NCBI RefSeq assembly: GCF_051106095.1
Contig: NC_135785.1
Location: 211,543,545 to 211,607,544 of the forward strand
DNA from: Pogona vitticeps
Taxonomy: Eukaryota; Chordata; Lepidosauria; Squamata; Agamidae
Direction: 5' to 3'
DNA length: 64,000 nucleotides
Position 1 is the first letter of the stretch, and every line of letters begins with the position of its first letter. The position numbers and the translations under genes are program-made. This document shows, in pieces, positions 11,404 to 22,499 of the stretch. The notes beneath the pieces were generated by a model that had not been told where the DNA came from, made no database searches, and saw only the letters and a program-made list of their open reading frames with translations.

Positions 11404-13669
11404 TATGAGATTAGAGAGACATCCTTGAAAACAAACATGATCTAGTGATCAGTTCTCTAAAATACAAACTGAATAAAAAGATGACGCTTCATAAATCAGA
11501 TTTGCACAACAACACTAGACAGAAGAGCATACACCTTAAACTATGCTTCCAAATCTTTACAGTCTGGAAGGGTGAATGAGCTTCCTGAGAACCCAAGCAT
11601 TGCTAACAGAGAGCTTTATGAGAACTTCATGAGAGTCTAGTCACTGCTAACACAGAAGGGTCAAAGGAGCAGAACAGAAAAGGAGCCAACAATGCAAGAT
11701 GTTATGCAGTGTCAACAAAAGATGAGCTACTATAATTCCCTATGTAATTGCGCTAACCGTCTCGCTCACAAAAAAAATGAAAGTCAGAAACTGCAGAAGA
11801 CTTAACAAACAGTAGAGGATAATTTTAAATTTAACCACAGTTTAACAAGTAGATTTTAATGTAACTTCTGTGGGGAGAAAATGCCATCCTACATCTTCAT
11901 TCTCAGTCTTATTCACTAGAGACCCTGCCAAAAATAGATGAGGGTCTGAGTATGGAAACCAATGTTCCAAATGACTGAGCCATCGAAGGAGGACATAAAG
12001 AAAGCACAAAGGGCTAAAACTAACTGTTAACTCTAATTAAAGCAGACACACTCAATCAGATGGATTTACATAAGTATCCACTTAACAAGAGTCACTCATG
12101 AAATAGGTCTACTCTGTCTAGAACTGACAACTGGATTTAGCCCACATAACTATGTTTTTTTTAAAAAAAAAAACTGTTTCAAGACAGAGACTCTGGTTCA
12201 CACATGGTGTAACAGAATGTTGAAAGGAACTTTCCTGGCAGAAGAGAGCCTACTGACTTGAACAAAAATAAACTTCTGGCTGACATTCAGAGTGATGAAA
12301 AACAAAGGAAATGATTCATAAAACCAGATATCAATAAAACGAAACTCCTATTAGGACACGTTTCCAAAGGGAAGCCTGTAACAGTTGAGTTGGGTTTGTT
12401 TTTGTTTTATCTTCATAATGTTTCTCACAGCACAGCACTGATTAGAGAAGGCAACACTGCACCTTGCTGACTTCTATTAAAATGTGTCAGATTTCAAAAG
12501 ACCCCTAGGGAAAGCATGAAATATTGTCAGACAGTTGATGCAACATTGGAGCCTATCAATCCTGTGGTTAAATAAATACTTCAGTAGGTAATGTCCAAAT
12601 TTATCCCGCACAAATCTGGACATTACTAGGATAGTTGGTTGTAATATAATCCATTCTGCTTGTCAAACAGACCAGGCACAAGAACCTGTACTTCTATTAC
12701 CACAAAATTACATCACTAAATTTGTTAGCAAGTTTTTAAGTGATATTTCTGTTTCAGGGTTTGTTTGTTTGTTTTGGGGGGTTTTTTGGTTGTATTTTTG
12801 CCATGAACCAGGTGGATAGTAGCTGCTATACTATCTCTACAAAGCATGAAGTTACATGTTGGTTGTAATTAATAGGGGATCACAAGACTAAAATGTGTTT
12901 TCAAGCCTTGGGACCAGATTCAATTTCCACCTACTAGAGAGGGACATAACAGCACTGGAAATTGAAATCTACTGTGTTGAGGAGGGGAGGCTTTGAAAAA
13001 TTGATCAGTCTTCCTTATCTAATGGCATAGCACAAGGGAAAGGGGATGGACTTCATATGACAAATGCAACCACACATGCCTAAGGACATATCTCAGCTGT
13101 AGTATCATATAAACAAATGCATGCTGCAATGCTGGAAGATAAGTCTTAACAGTTCTCATGAAAGAGTTCCACATGACTTTGGCAGAGCGAACAATTCATG
13201 TCAAAGCTACAACTAAGCTCCAGTATTCAACTACAACAAAGCAAATGCCACGGAGTGTTGAGGCAATCAAGTTCAACTTATTATTTTAAAATGTATGTCC
13301 TACTTTAATGGATGCTCTCAAAAACAGTTAACTGTACCAAGTGGTAAATGAAATATTCTACTTTACAAACAACACAAATCTGAAAACAGGAGATACCATT
13401 TAGCTTCAAGAGATCAAAAGTGCAGCCAAAAGAATAACCATGGCCTTTCTTTCCTTCTGACTTAATTTCAAAAACTGGAAGTCAACACTGAAAAAGTCAC
13501 AATTTTAATCACAGCAAGGGCAGAAGCATGTGATATGGTGTCAAACAAACCAGATCAGGATTCCAAGGAAGACCTCACTTTAACTTTACTTACTATTTCC
13601 AGTATATTAAATCCTAGATACAAACCACGATTTGACAACAATAATAAAGACACTGGAGGTACCCATTAC

Positions 13670-13832
13670 CTGTATAACTGCACTGAACCAGCATGTGTTG
13701 CCAACATTTTTTAATCCCACTGGGCAATTATCTTGACGCTTCCTATCATACGGATTTGGAGAATCATTCCATACTTCCGGATGTGTCCTCTTCAGGCTTG
13801 CTTTGTTTTCTGCTATGCTGGCTTCTAAAACT
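13670..13832 (-). CDS. USP25: USP25 coding exon 5 (end of UIM2, catalytic cysteine)
   Basis: This 163-nt exon completes codon 131 and ends in phase 0 at residue 185. It holds the second half of UIM2 ([10 protein letters not shown]), the second SUMO-acceptor Lys141, the basic linker PYDRKRQD, and the Cys box [18 protein letters not shown] with the nucleophile at residue 178, the same number as in human. Acceptor TTTCTAAG, donor CAG|GTAATG. The frame continues past the donor, but that tail is intron. Confidence 0.96.
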
Positions 13833-16277
13833 CTTAGAAATGAAACAATGAGGAAGATGAGAGGTAGCAATATTTTGTCAAGTTACTGCTATAACAGGTA
13901 ACACAACTACAAGAATTTAGATGCACCAAGGAAAGAATACCACAACAAATGACAACTTGTGTACTGGTGGATATCTACGTAAGAAAATCTGGGGTAAGGA
14001 ACAGTATTTAGAAATGCCAGAATCAAGTGTAGACTTCCACAGAGTACTGAAACACTCCACTTTGTCAATTCACATATAAGAGGGTGCAATATAGTAACAA
14101 TGCAAACTACTGATAGTCCATTTGGATGAGATATGGCATGGTCTCCCTTGTTACCCTTTTCAAAGCCTCCCTTAGATACTTCAGCTTCTAAACCATATTA
14201 GCTTACAAAAACGCACTCCTGAACACCTTAAAGATCCAAGCCTGAATCTAACTAACCATCCCAAATAGAGCACACCAACCAAATTGATGGGATTCACAGT
14301 AGTTCTTACTCACCTTGTTGAAATGATTCAAGAAGTCGCAAATAACAATTTTCCCAGTAATACAACATTCCCTTCATACTACTTGAACTCTATGTTTAAT
14401 TGTTGGGTAAGGGTGGAAAGATGTAAAACAGATCATATGTTAACAACTGAGTAGGAAGGATGAGAAGTTGGTTCTTTTTCATTTTAAAAGCAGGCTATAT
14501 GTACCAACAGTTTGGTGAGTGGCAGTCTAAACTAAGACTCTACTTCCCTGGTGGACAGGAGATGAACATAGATAATTAAAACAGGATTGTCCATGTCCAA
14601 TTCAGTTGGAAGGTATAGTCACCAAATCCTTTCATAAAATTCAGTATTTAGATGTTATTTAAGCAAACTGTCTTTAAACAAAAAGATACTGTAATTATTC
14701 TGAGGGACACATAGCTATTTAGGCAGTGTAAGTACAAAAGGTAAATTCTGAGCTAAACACAAACACTTTGGAAGTAAAGACTTCCTGTCAATAAGGGATA
14801 ATAAACTGTTAGGAGACATAACATATAACTGTGACACTTATTAGCAGATACTTCATTTGTTTTGCTTAGTATAGCACCTAGGATATTGTAATAATACAAA
14901 TCCCAACTCAAAGGCTTGCATGTTTAATAAAAATCAATTTAAAATAATACAGTTCTAACAGTGCTGTTATTTTTATTATGGAATTATTGTACAATATTGT
15001 GCATGTGCCATCTTTTCACGCTTCTTCAGATTTTTCATGTAATCCAGGCATGTGTTAAGACAGAAAATAGATGAAAAAATATATTATAATCAGCCAACAA
15101 ATTGTTTTAAGTTTCCTATTAATAATGAAGACATGCAATGTCAGTACCAAGTTGTCATTTCATGTCCTCATCAAAATGCATCAGTGACAACACCATGGGT
15201 GGGCTAAGTGTAGGGCTCTAGAGGTTGCTGGATTACAAATCCCAACATTTTTCACCACTGGTTACTGGCTAAGCCTCTGGAGAGCCACCTTTTGCCCTTT
15301 CTCTACATATGCACATAAGGAACAAGTGTTCGGGTCCTGGGTCAAGAGCCACAGTGTCCCACAGACAAACTGGTCTTTCAGGATGGCAGAATTAAACCAG
15401 TACAAGAAAAACTGAATACATGATTTATTACAGAAAACAGAGGAAATATGTATACAAGTGAAGCCCACACTTGCTTGGCAACAGTCTCTCAGCAATGAAG
15501 AAGGAACAGGACTCAATAGCACCTTAGGAATATGAGTTTTCCCCTACTCAGCTCATATAAATGAAATCTCCCCTGATGCTGGGCAAACAACAAATAAAGT
15601 ATAACTGGGTGAAAATGCAAAAGAGGACATATGCCAGCAACAATACCACATGTGTGGCCCTTGATATCTTTGCACAGGGCTAATTCAAGTCAAAACAGTC
15701 CTCCAACCACAATCTAAAGCCTTCCATAAACATCCAGCAGAAAATAAGAGAAATACCAACACAGGAATATGGGAAAACAGTAGCAACGAAAAATCATAAG
15801 GTAGATGAGAGAACAAGACAGCTATGCAAAGGAAGCAGAGGCAGCAAAGGGTGGTCAAGACCTGAAATTACATTACTGGCATTCTATAAATTTCTACTGT
15901 TTTCAATGAATTCAAAAGGTCCTAGCACACTCACTGTGGGGACATGGTGATGATCCGCACAGAATTGCAGCAACTCTGAATTCTTGGAGAGTAAATCACT
16001 GACACAGAAATCAGACTAAGTTCTAATTCTGAAGTATTTTGGAATGATAGTTGTGCATGTTCAATATTTTAACTTCTTTTCCAGAAAATTATAGAAACTA
16101 GTACAGTAGTCACAATGAAAAATGTATGTCTGCATTGATATGATACAGAATGATATTCTGTAGCACAATGCAATAAAACAAAACTTAAAGAAGCAATGAG
16201 ACCAGTCTCATGAAAAGTGCAAGTAATCATTCATAAGAAAAATCAGCATGACTCCTCTCTTCCTGCATGCTCTTTAC
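13833..16277 (-). other. USP25: USP25 intron 4
   Basis: No gene or well-defined element recognised. A short stretch near 15205-15262 (GGATTACAAATCCCAACATT) looks like a decayed dispersed repeat of the 'lack of tail-fit' kind found again near 34930-35150, but no ends can be set. Confidence 0.7.
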
Positions 16278-16401
16278 CTGCTAATGGCTTGTTCTTCATC
16301 TGTTATTCCCGTTTCTCTGAAGGTCCTGTTTGATTCCTCCAGACTAAGGGCGATGGCCCTCTGAAGATCATCTTTATCATCCCCTGTGAGATCTATCACA
16401 T
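16278..16401 (-). CDS. USP25: USP25 coding exon 4 (SIM, UIM1, start of UIM2)
   Basis: It encodes residues 90-130 plus two bases of codon 131. Visible in order are the SUMO-interacting motif VIDLT (91-95), Lys99 in the DDKDD context known as a SUMO acceptor, UIM1 with the core [13 protein letters not shown], and the start of UIM2 (TDEEQAIS). SUMO at Lys99 is reported to compete with ubiquitin binding by these motifs in mammals. Acceptor TTTTCAG, donor CAG|GTAAAG. Confidence 0.95.
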
Positions 16402-16723
16402 CTGAAAAGCAAAACTATGTCTCTCAAATTTAAAAATTCAACAGAGAAAAGTCTAGGGTTGAGCTGTAAATGGCTCAAAACAAGATGATATGTCACTTCT
16501 GCCACCTTCATCATTAATTCCACCCACTTGTAGTACTTGTTTACTTTTATTTCCATGACATGAACACCAGGCTTTTGATCACCAGTGCCGCCATAAGCCC
16601 ATGGTTTTCCATTCATATCTTTCTTTCCCCCCTTTTACACACTGATTTAGGCCTTAATATCCTCATTTGCATTATGGCAGAGATATCTCTAATGCCTAAT
16701 CTAAGGACCTCTAGGTCCATGAC

Positions 16724-17080
16724 TAGAGATGGGCACAAACCTTGGTTCAGAGGTTTGTACACATGGCACCACAGTTGTCGAGCATTCCATTTCTCCACCT
16801 TCCCGACTGGATTCCCCACCACCACCAGCAGGCACGTGTTCCTCTCCTCCTCCTCTTGGGTTGTTTGACCAGTCTCAGCTCCCCTGCTACATCTCCTTGG
16901 CTGATCACCCACTCAGACAACGAGTTGGGATAAGCAACCCTGTGCTCCTGCCAGGGACTGGTTCAGCAGCCAGAGAGGAGGACTGTGAGTGGGTCATTGG
17001 TTGGGGAGGCAGGGGAAGGGAATGTGTGGTACTGTTGTGCCGTGCATATGAACTGGCACAAACCTGAGTTTCCATCTCTA
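16724..17080. mobile_element. hAT-like non-autonomous element
   Basis: The ends TAGAGATGG and CCATCTCTA are perfect 9-bp inverted repeats. Flanks TCCATGAC (16716-16723) and TTCGTGAC (17081-17088) make an 8-bp target duplication with two mismatches. The sub-terminal TTTGTGCC/GGCACAAA pair extends the symmetry. The GC-rich interior gives overlapping open frames that are not genes. USP25 intron 3. Confidence 0.75.
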
Positions 17081-18559
17081 TTCGTGACTGTTTAAAAAGC
17101 AGGATAAACCAAGTCCAGTGACTGAGTACTGAGTATGAACTGAACTCTCAAACTCTGGCTCCCTCCTAATTCACTGTGCAATCCTTCATGTCTAAATCTG
17201 ATGCTAAACATCATGTTCCCACACACGTTCAGAAATCTGAAGAACTGCATGAATGGCTAAGTCTCCATAAAACCAGAGACTGCAGGCAACTGTTTTTCAC
17301 ACAAGACACTATAGCTATTCAGGACAGCAAAAAGAATATCTTTAAGCAGCTGTCACTACCAATTTCAGTGGTTGTTTATCCTAGGTGGGTTAGAAGGAAG
17401 ATTTCCTCTCTCCTTTTTAAAGCAAGGATATTATCATTTCAAATCAGATAATGTTACCTATTGTCGAAAAACAAAGAATCTGCCAAATTGTGACAAGGTC
17501 ATATTTTACTGGCTTTAAGAACACAAAACACATTTTCCCCCCTTTCCTTCTTCCTGAAAAACTAGTTTTCCTGCAAACTATGAAAACGTGGCCAGGCTTC
17601 TTACACCTGTAACATTTTATCAGCAGTGTTACTATGTTATAACTCGAAAGAACATATGCTTAAAATTTAATTCTGGATTATGAAATGCTGTCTTCCAAGT
17701 TAAGTGAACACTATGTCACAGATCATTCTCAAACAGATCACTGTTACTTAATGCTGTTGTTCACTTCTAGAATACATTAACTTATATTCCAATTTTATAG
17801 CTATGCACCATTGACCAATTTTATATTATATAACACCTGTGCAAGGTTAAAGGCTCTTGTTTTGGGACATATGCATTCCAAACATAAATCACTTAACTAC
17901 AGTCAGACTACTTATTTTGAATTGCTATCTCACTGTAATAATTACAAACAAAGATTGCAGATCAGTGAGCTCATTAGTATCTGCATATGGCAAAGTTTTT
18001 AGTGCAGGAAAAAAAAGACAAAGGAGAACTTCAGAAGAAACCTACAAACACACAACTGCACGCAGAGTGAAATGAATGTCTTGTCAAGAGGCCTTAAGAA
18101 TGCAATAAAGCCATATTTTGGCTGTGATGTGTGACTTTTAAGTTCCACTGAGCAAGCATTCACAAAGCTTAATGTTTTCAAATAATTACTCATTTGGAGC
18201 ACTTAATCAAGTATGCAGATAGAGCTATAATGATAGTGGCTCAGCGATTTTCTACTATAATGAAACTGTAGCACCCCAGATCTTTATGTTCATCTCCAGG
18301 TGTGAGTAGTAAATAGGTCTAGATATTCCCAATATCTAACGTACCCTTACGGTTTAATTTAGTTTTAAAACATTTAGCAAGAGAGATAGCAATATATATA
18401 TATATGTCACAGGATCATTGCTCTAAATGGATCTTCTCGCCAATTTTGTTTGCACTTCTTAACAGAAGAGTGTCCTCCCATATATGGGAAAAAGGATATG
18501 AACTAAGCTATGAAGGAAGGTAGAATACACCACCATCACCTTGAAGCACGCCCAGAACC

Positions 18560-18745
18560 TAGCAAATAAAAATAGTTATTTTTCTAAAACATCAGTAAAC
18601 CTGTTGGCAAAAATGCAAAACAAAATAACAGTTTTCATGGATCAAAATCCACTCAGAGGTGTCTGAGAAAGTGGATTTTGATCCATGTGAGTTCACACTG
18701 AAATAAAACTTTTAGTTTGTAAAGCAGCACATTATTTTATCCCTT
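18560..18745. mobile_element. Penelope-like tail with 18-bp perfect palindrome
   Basis: CATGGATCAAAATCCACT (18636-18653) is followed after 16 nt by its perfect reverse complement (18670-18687). The right half continues GTTCACACTGAAATAAAAC then TTTTAGTTTGTAAAG, resembling the amniote repeat tail 'CTGAAGAAGTGG...GAAAGC...AAATAAA...TTAGTCTTTAA' that I associate with Penelope-like hammerhead ends. The 5-nt TGAGA replaces the intact CUGANGA box, so it is decayed. The extent is approximate. Confidence 0.45.
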
Positions 18746-19004
18746 ACCAACATGCTGAGATACACTAATATGGCTGCTCCTTTGGAAATTAGTACATGTG
18801 TTCTCATATCAAGACTAATTTTAAGAAAGGGAAAAAATGGTAAAAATACATCTTCAAACGAAACCACTAAAATCTTTAGACATTACCAAAACAAAAATAC
18901 AAACAAACCAGTTTGCAAAATATCGGACTGAAATGACAAGAAGGCTTTCTGTCCAAGCATTCAGGCTGGTAGTTCCGTCAGCTACACAGAGAAAATACAC
19001 TTAC

Positions 19005-19149
19005 TTGTGTCTGCTTGGCTTCCTACGCTGATGTATCTGTCATTTCCAGGAAGTGCTGTTTGATAGTATGTTGTCTCTTCCTGCTGAGGAATCTTAGCAT
19101 TCTTTGCAGTAAGGAAAGCTACTGCTAATTCCAAGTTCCCATTGCTATC
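19005..19149 (-). CDS. USP25: USP25 coding exon 3 (residues 42-89)
   Basis: The exon opens with [19 protein letters not shown], the end of the UBA-like fold, followed by the linker ending [12 protein letters not shown]. At 145 nt it leaves one base of codon 90 for the next exon. The acceptor is CACATTTACAG and the donor is a strong AA|GTAAGTG. Confidence 0.95.
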
Positions 19150-19295
19150 CTGTAAATGTGACAGACTAAATTTATCACTATGCCAGTTTGTGTCTGACCA
19201 GCCTGCAATATAAAGGCTGGATATGCTTTATTTTCCCACTGTATAGTTGTATACACAAAATACAATTCCGAAGTGCAATACATATTTATGTTTAT

Positions 19296-19512
19296 TTATA
19301 TGAGAAGAGAGGACTCCCTGGAAAAGATCCTGATGTTGGGAAAGTATGAGGGCAAGAGGAGAAGGGGACGACAGAGGACGAGATGGTTGGACAGTGTCAT
19401 TGAAGCTACCAATATGAACTTGACCAAACTCCGGGAGGCAGTGGAAGACAGGAGGGCCTGGCGTGCTCTGGTCCATGGGGTCACGAAGAGTCGGACATGA
19501 CTTAATGACTCA
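19296..19512 (+). mobile_element. BovB/RTE LINE 3' end
   Basis: The open frame reads MRREDSLEKILMLGKYEGKR, then RRGRQRTRWLDSV and RAWRALVHGVTKSRT, the C-terminus of the BovB ORF, ending GTCGGACATGACTTAATGA. 5'-truncated. A second copy is at 50354-50597 on the other strand. BovB is abundant in squamates, which supports the host assignment. It sits in USP25 intron 2, against an antisense L1. Confidence 0.9.
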
Positions 19513-19555
19513 TCGTCGTCTACTCGTTTAGTCGTGTCTGACTCTTCACGACATT

Positions 19556-20195
19556 CAGTATCTTTTCTGTCAGCTCTTCTAGGGAGGGTATTTCTGCTTT
19601 TTTCCAATATTTCCCATATAATAGCCTAGCTGCAGTAATTATATGTATTATTTAATATCTCATTTCTTTATCTAGAGTCTCAGCCATAATATTCAATAAA
19701 AACAGTTCCATTATAAATGGTAATGGTATCGCACAAGACAGGATATTTTTCAGAGTTTCATGCACTAATCTCCAGTAATTTTTTGATTCCCTACATGTCC
19801 ACAAAACATGATAGAAAGTACCCTCTTGTGTTTTACATTTCAGCATTTGTTAGAAACATTTTCATACATTTTAGAGAGTTTTGTTGGGGTCATGTGCCAT
19901 CTATAAAATATCTTATATATATTTTCTTTAAAATCTACTGATTTCGTAAGCTTAATATTTTTCTGCCAAATTTGTGTCCAATGCTCTAAACAGACTAATA
20001 GTTTGCACCCATTTTATCATGCAATCTTTAACCACTTCATCCTCTATTTTCATATTTAATAGATATTCATACGTTCTTTTAATTATTTTATCACCTGTCC
20101 CTAGCAATAATCTATCAAATGTTGTTTGTTCTTCATAAAAACCCATTGATTTGTCTTTTATGTATCTCGAGTCTAATTGTAGTCTAATAGGCTAT
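19556..20195 (-). mobile_element. L1 LINE, ORF2 C-terminal fragment
   Basis: The minus strand reads LRLDSRYIKDKSMGFYEEQT (about 20195-20136), then TFDRLLLGTGDKIIK, and later FYHVLWTCRESKNYW (about 19815-19770) and YWKKAEIPSLEELTEKIL near 19600. The same order of motifs occurs in the L1 at 61450-62190. 5'-truncated, with breaks between the frames. USP25 intron 2. Confidence 0.85.
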
Positions 20196-20484
20196 TTCAA
20201 ATCCACTCTACGACAGTAGAACAGTTATGCTTAGCTTTGCCTGTCAACAGGATTCTTATTTTAAACACAGGGTGATGTTGAACTAAACACACACAAAATT
20301 TTTGTAAACTATGGTTCCATTCCTTGACATGACTGATCTAGCTACCATGACATACACCTTGGTTATGGTTTACTTCGATTAACTATACAACATGGTCTAA
20401 GTAAGGTTGTACTTTTCTGTTCTTCTTCAAAACTCCTTTTTGATGTTTTCATTTCTTTTTTGCTATTTTTCTTTATCAGCTATT

Positions 20485-20540
20485 TATGTCCCTGAATTGG
20501 GAGAAAGGCAAAATAAAAATGAAATAAATAAGTAAGAAAT
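20485..20540 (+). mobile_element. LINE 3' tail touching the exon 2 donor site
   Basis: TTGGGAGAAAGGCAAAATAA and (GAAATAAATAAGTAA) have the form of a CR1/L2 3' terminus with its short tandem tail. It ends within a few bases of the GT donor of exon 2 (20541-20542). The 5' limit is unclear. Confidence 0.5.
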
Positions 20541-20542
20541 AC

Positions 20543-20620
20543 CTTCAGGGCTTGCTGCAGGACTTGGGTGTCATTGATACCAGTGATTTCTCTCAGCTGA
20601 TTCAGAAATGTCTGCTGGTG
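20543..20620 (-). CDS. USP25: USP25 coding exon 2 (residues 16-41, UBA-like region)
   Basis: Seventy-eight nucleotides in phase 0-0. The exon begins [15 protein letters not shown] and ends LQQALK, the first helices of the UBA-like ubiquitin-binding region. The acceptor is TTCTTTAG. The donor AAG|GTATTT is weak, lacking G at +5, and the intron immediately runs into a LINE 3' tail (20485-20540), which appears to supply bases just after the splice site. Confidence 0.95.
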
Positions 20621-21289
20621 CTAAAGAATTAAAAAGCTGGTCAGTACAGAAGCCAGATCAGACAAGAAGAAATAGCTATCAGGAAAAGAGTATTTCAGCA
20701 CGGTTTTTATTTCTTTTAAAAACATAGTATTGAACATGTTGCTTAAGGGTTCAGGTAGCATACATAAGTCTAAAGGTTGAAATAATAACAAAAGATATCA
20801 TGTGGCTGCAGGAAAGTTAGTTCAGCAGAAACTGATTTTATTCACAGTTCTCTTTCATTCTCCATGAGTCTGTACTGGACCATTTTTTTAACATCTGAAT
20901 CCCAGCCTTACAAGTAAAATATTCTAATACAAGAACAGTATCAACACTGTGTCTGCAATTATAGCTGCAGCCCATGCTACCAATTACTGCTATCTTGGAT
21001 TTTAATATTCTGAATACTGTGAAATATAACGTTTTCAAGTATTTTGCATTAGCCGCTATGCTTCTACAGATTCCAGTATTATTCAGAATCAAATACAAGT
21101 TTCTGAGTTCTAGTCCCAAAATTATAAAATCAAAAACATTAAATTAAAAATGAATTTTAGTTATCAAGTAACCATAAAATCTAATTTTTAAAAAAAAAAA
21201 GCTTCAGAAAGCAGTTATCTCCCCAGCCACATCTATTTGTTTTTATTTTGAATATTAGTAGGCCTTTCAAAAATACAAGGTGTTTCTCC

Positions 21290-22000
21290 CCCAAATTAGC
21301 ATTTTGTAGAAAAGTTAAAAATAATTAAAACTTATATAAACATTAAATAAAGAACACTATTATAAATAAAAGTACAACAAACAGGATAATAATAAAATAA
21401 TGATTTACTTTAGCCAGCCCTTCTACTGTGAATATAAAAAAATGAGCCACAAGAAATAATGAAACCCTAAAAATGTTTTCTGCATTAAAAGTAATCTAAA
21501 ACAAACATGTTTTTAGACACTTCCTGAATGAAAAGAAGGATGAGCTCAATCTTTCTTGAAGTAGTGTGTCCATAGGCTTGGGATCACTGCTAAAAGGCTC
21601 AGTCATTCATTCATAACAATTTAGCCACCCCAAGAAAGGCGAAGTTAAGAAGGTAGTCCCATGCTACAAACTTGGTTTGTCAGAACATGTTTCATGCATT
21701 AACAAGAACAACTGGTTTTTCATCATACAGCACACCTCTGTTTTGACTGGATTAAGTTCCACCTTGTTTGCCTGATTCACTCTAAACAATGCTTCCGTAC
21801 TTCTGTTCCAGAACTTCCCTGGGTTTAGTAAGACAGAATCAAGATGTAGAGCAGCGTGTCATCCACATAATGATGGCACTGTAACCAGGAGTAGGACTTC
21901 TATAATTCTAGGACTTCAATCCCAGAATTTGCCTGGAATTCTCCAGCTGAAATTCTAGAAATAGTTCAAAACCAAAAGGAATAAAATCAGCCCTTCCTAC
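21290..22000 (-). mobile_element. Old L2/CR1-like LINE, degraded
   Basis: An A-rich 3' UTR-like part (21290-21480) is followed by text whose reverse complement contains GGTTACAGTGCCATCATTAT GTGGATGAC (shown in two parts), the decayed (Y)xDD region, plus AACTTAATCCAGTCAAAAC-type RT sequence. No long open frame remains. It lies next to exon 2 in intron 1. Confidence 0.5.
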
Positions 22001-22076
22001 CTCCATGCTCTTTCCATGTTATTTCTGCTTCTAACTGCAAGAAAACCACCACGGTACGCTGTGGGAGCAGTGTGGG

Positions 22077-22496
22077 CTATGTAGTCAGAGAAATGCAAGA
22101 TGGAATCAGACAGGTTCTATGTGAAGATGATTTGAGAGTGAGTGGAATGCTAAGAGTGTTTTTCTGAAGACTGGTATAGTGTGGATTGAGATAAAGCTGA
22201 AGGTCGGACAAAGAGTCAACATTCTGAGCTAATTGGAGAAGAGATAAAACACCTAGATCTTCATGGAAATTGAGAGTGAGGAAGGGGTTATGGACCCTTG
22301 AGTCTAATTGGTTAACAGCTATGGTGTCAAGAAGAAGGGAGGAGTTAGAGAATGTAGAAAATGGACGATGGGTTATGTGGGAGAGGTTCAATTCCATGAT
22401 GATGGGAAAGAAAAAGAACTTGATAGCTTGAGCATGTGGCTTGAAGGAGAAAGAATGTACATAAAGAGAAAGAAGGAGGTGGGGGCTAGCCCACAT
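22077..22496 (-). other. Unrecognised 139-codon open frame in intron 1
   Basis: The frame starts MWASPHLLLSLYVHSFSF and is rich in Leu, Ser and His with no motif I know. It lies entirely inside an intron on the gene's own strand, with no splice-site or Kozak support. It may be a chance frame or a decayed mobile-element ORF. I do not assign a function. Confidence 0.2.
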
Positions 22497-22499
22497 TAG

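Larger units (their letters stand above)
9594..13669 (-). other. USP25: USP25 intron 5
   Basis: Apart from the decayed L2 at 10590-10730, the MITE at 10986-11403 and a 45-bp hairpin at 12585-12630 (GTAATGTCCAAATTT with its inverse), I see only unique AT-rich sequence and GTTTGTTT low complexity near 12763. Confidence 0.8.

Noticed and set aside
12585-12630. A 45-bp hairpin (GTAATGTCCAAATTT with its inverse) as a microRNA precursor
   Set aside because: Loop and arms are too short for a microRNA hairpin and nothing else supports it. Probably a mini-palindrome or repeat remnant.
13607-13669. Extension of exon 5 past its donor
   Set aside because: The frame continues, but a good donor at 13669 and the family sequence place the exon end at 13670. 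The extra residues do not match USP25.
16560-17067. Several overlapping frames of 63-112 codons
   Set aside because: They lie in a hAT-like element with inverted ends and target duplication, in conflicting frames and strands, with no transposase motif.
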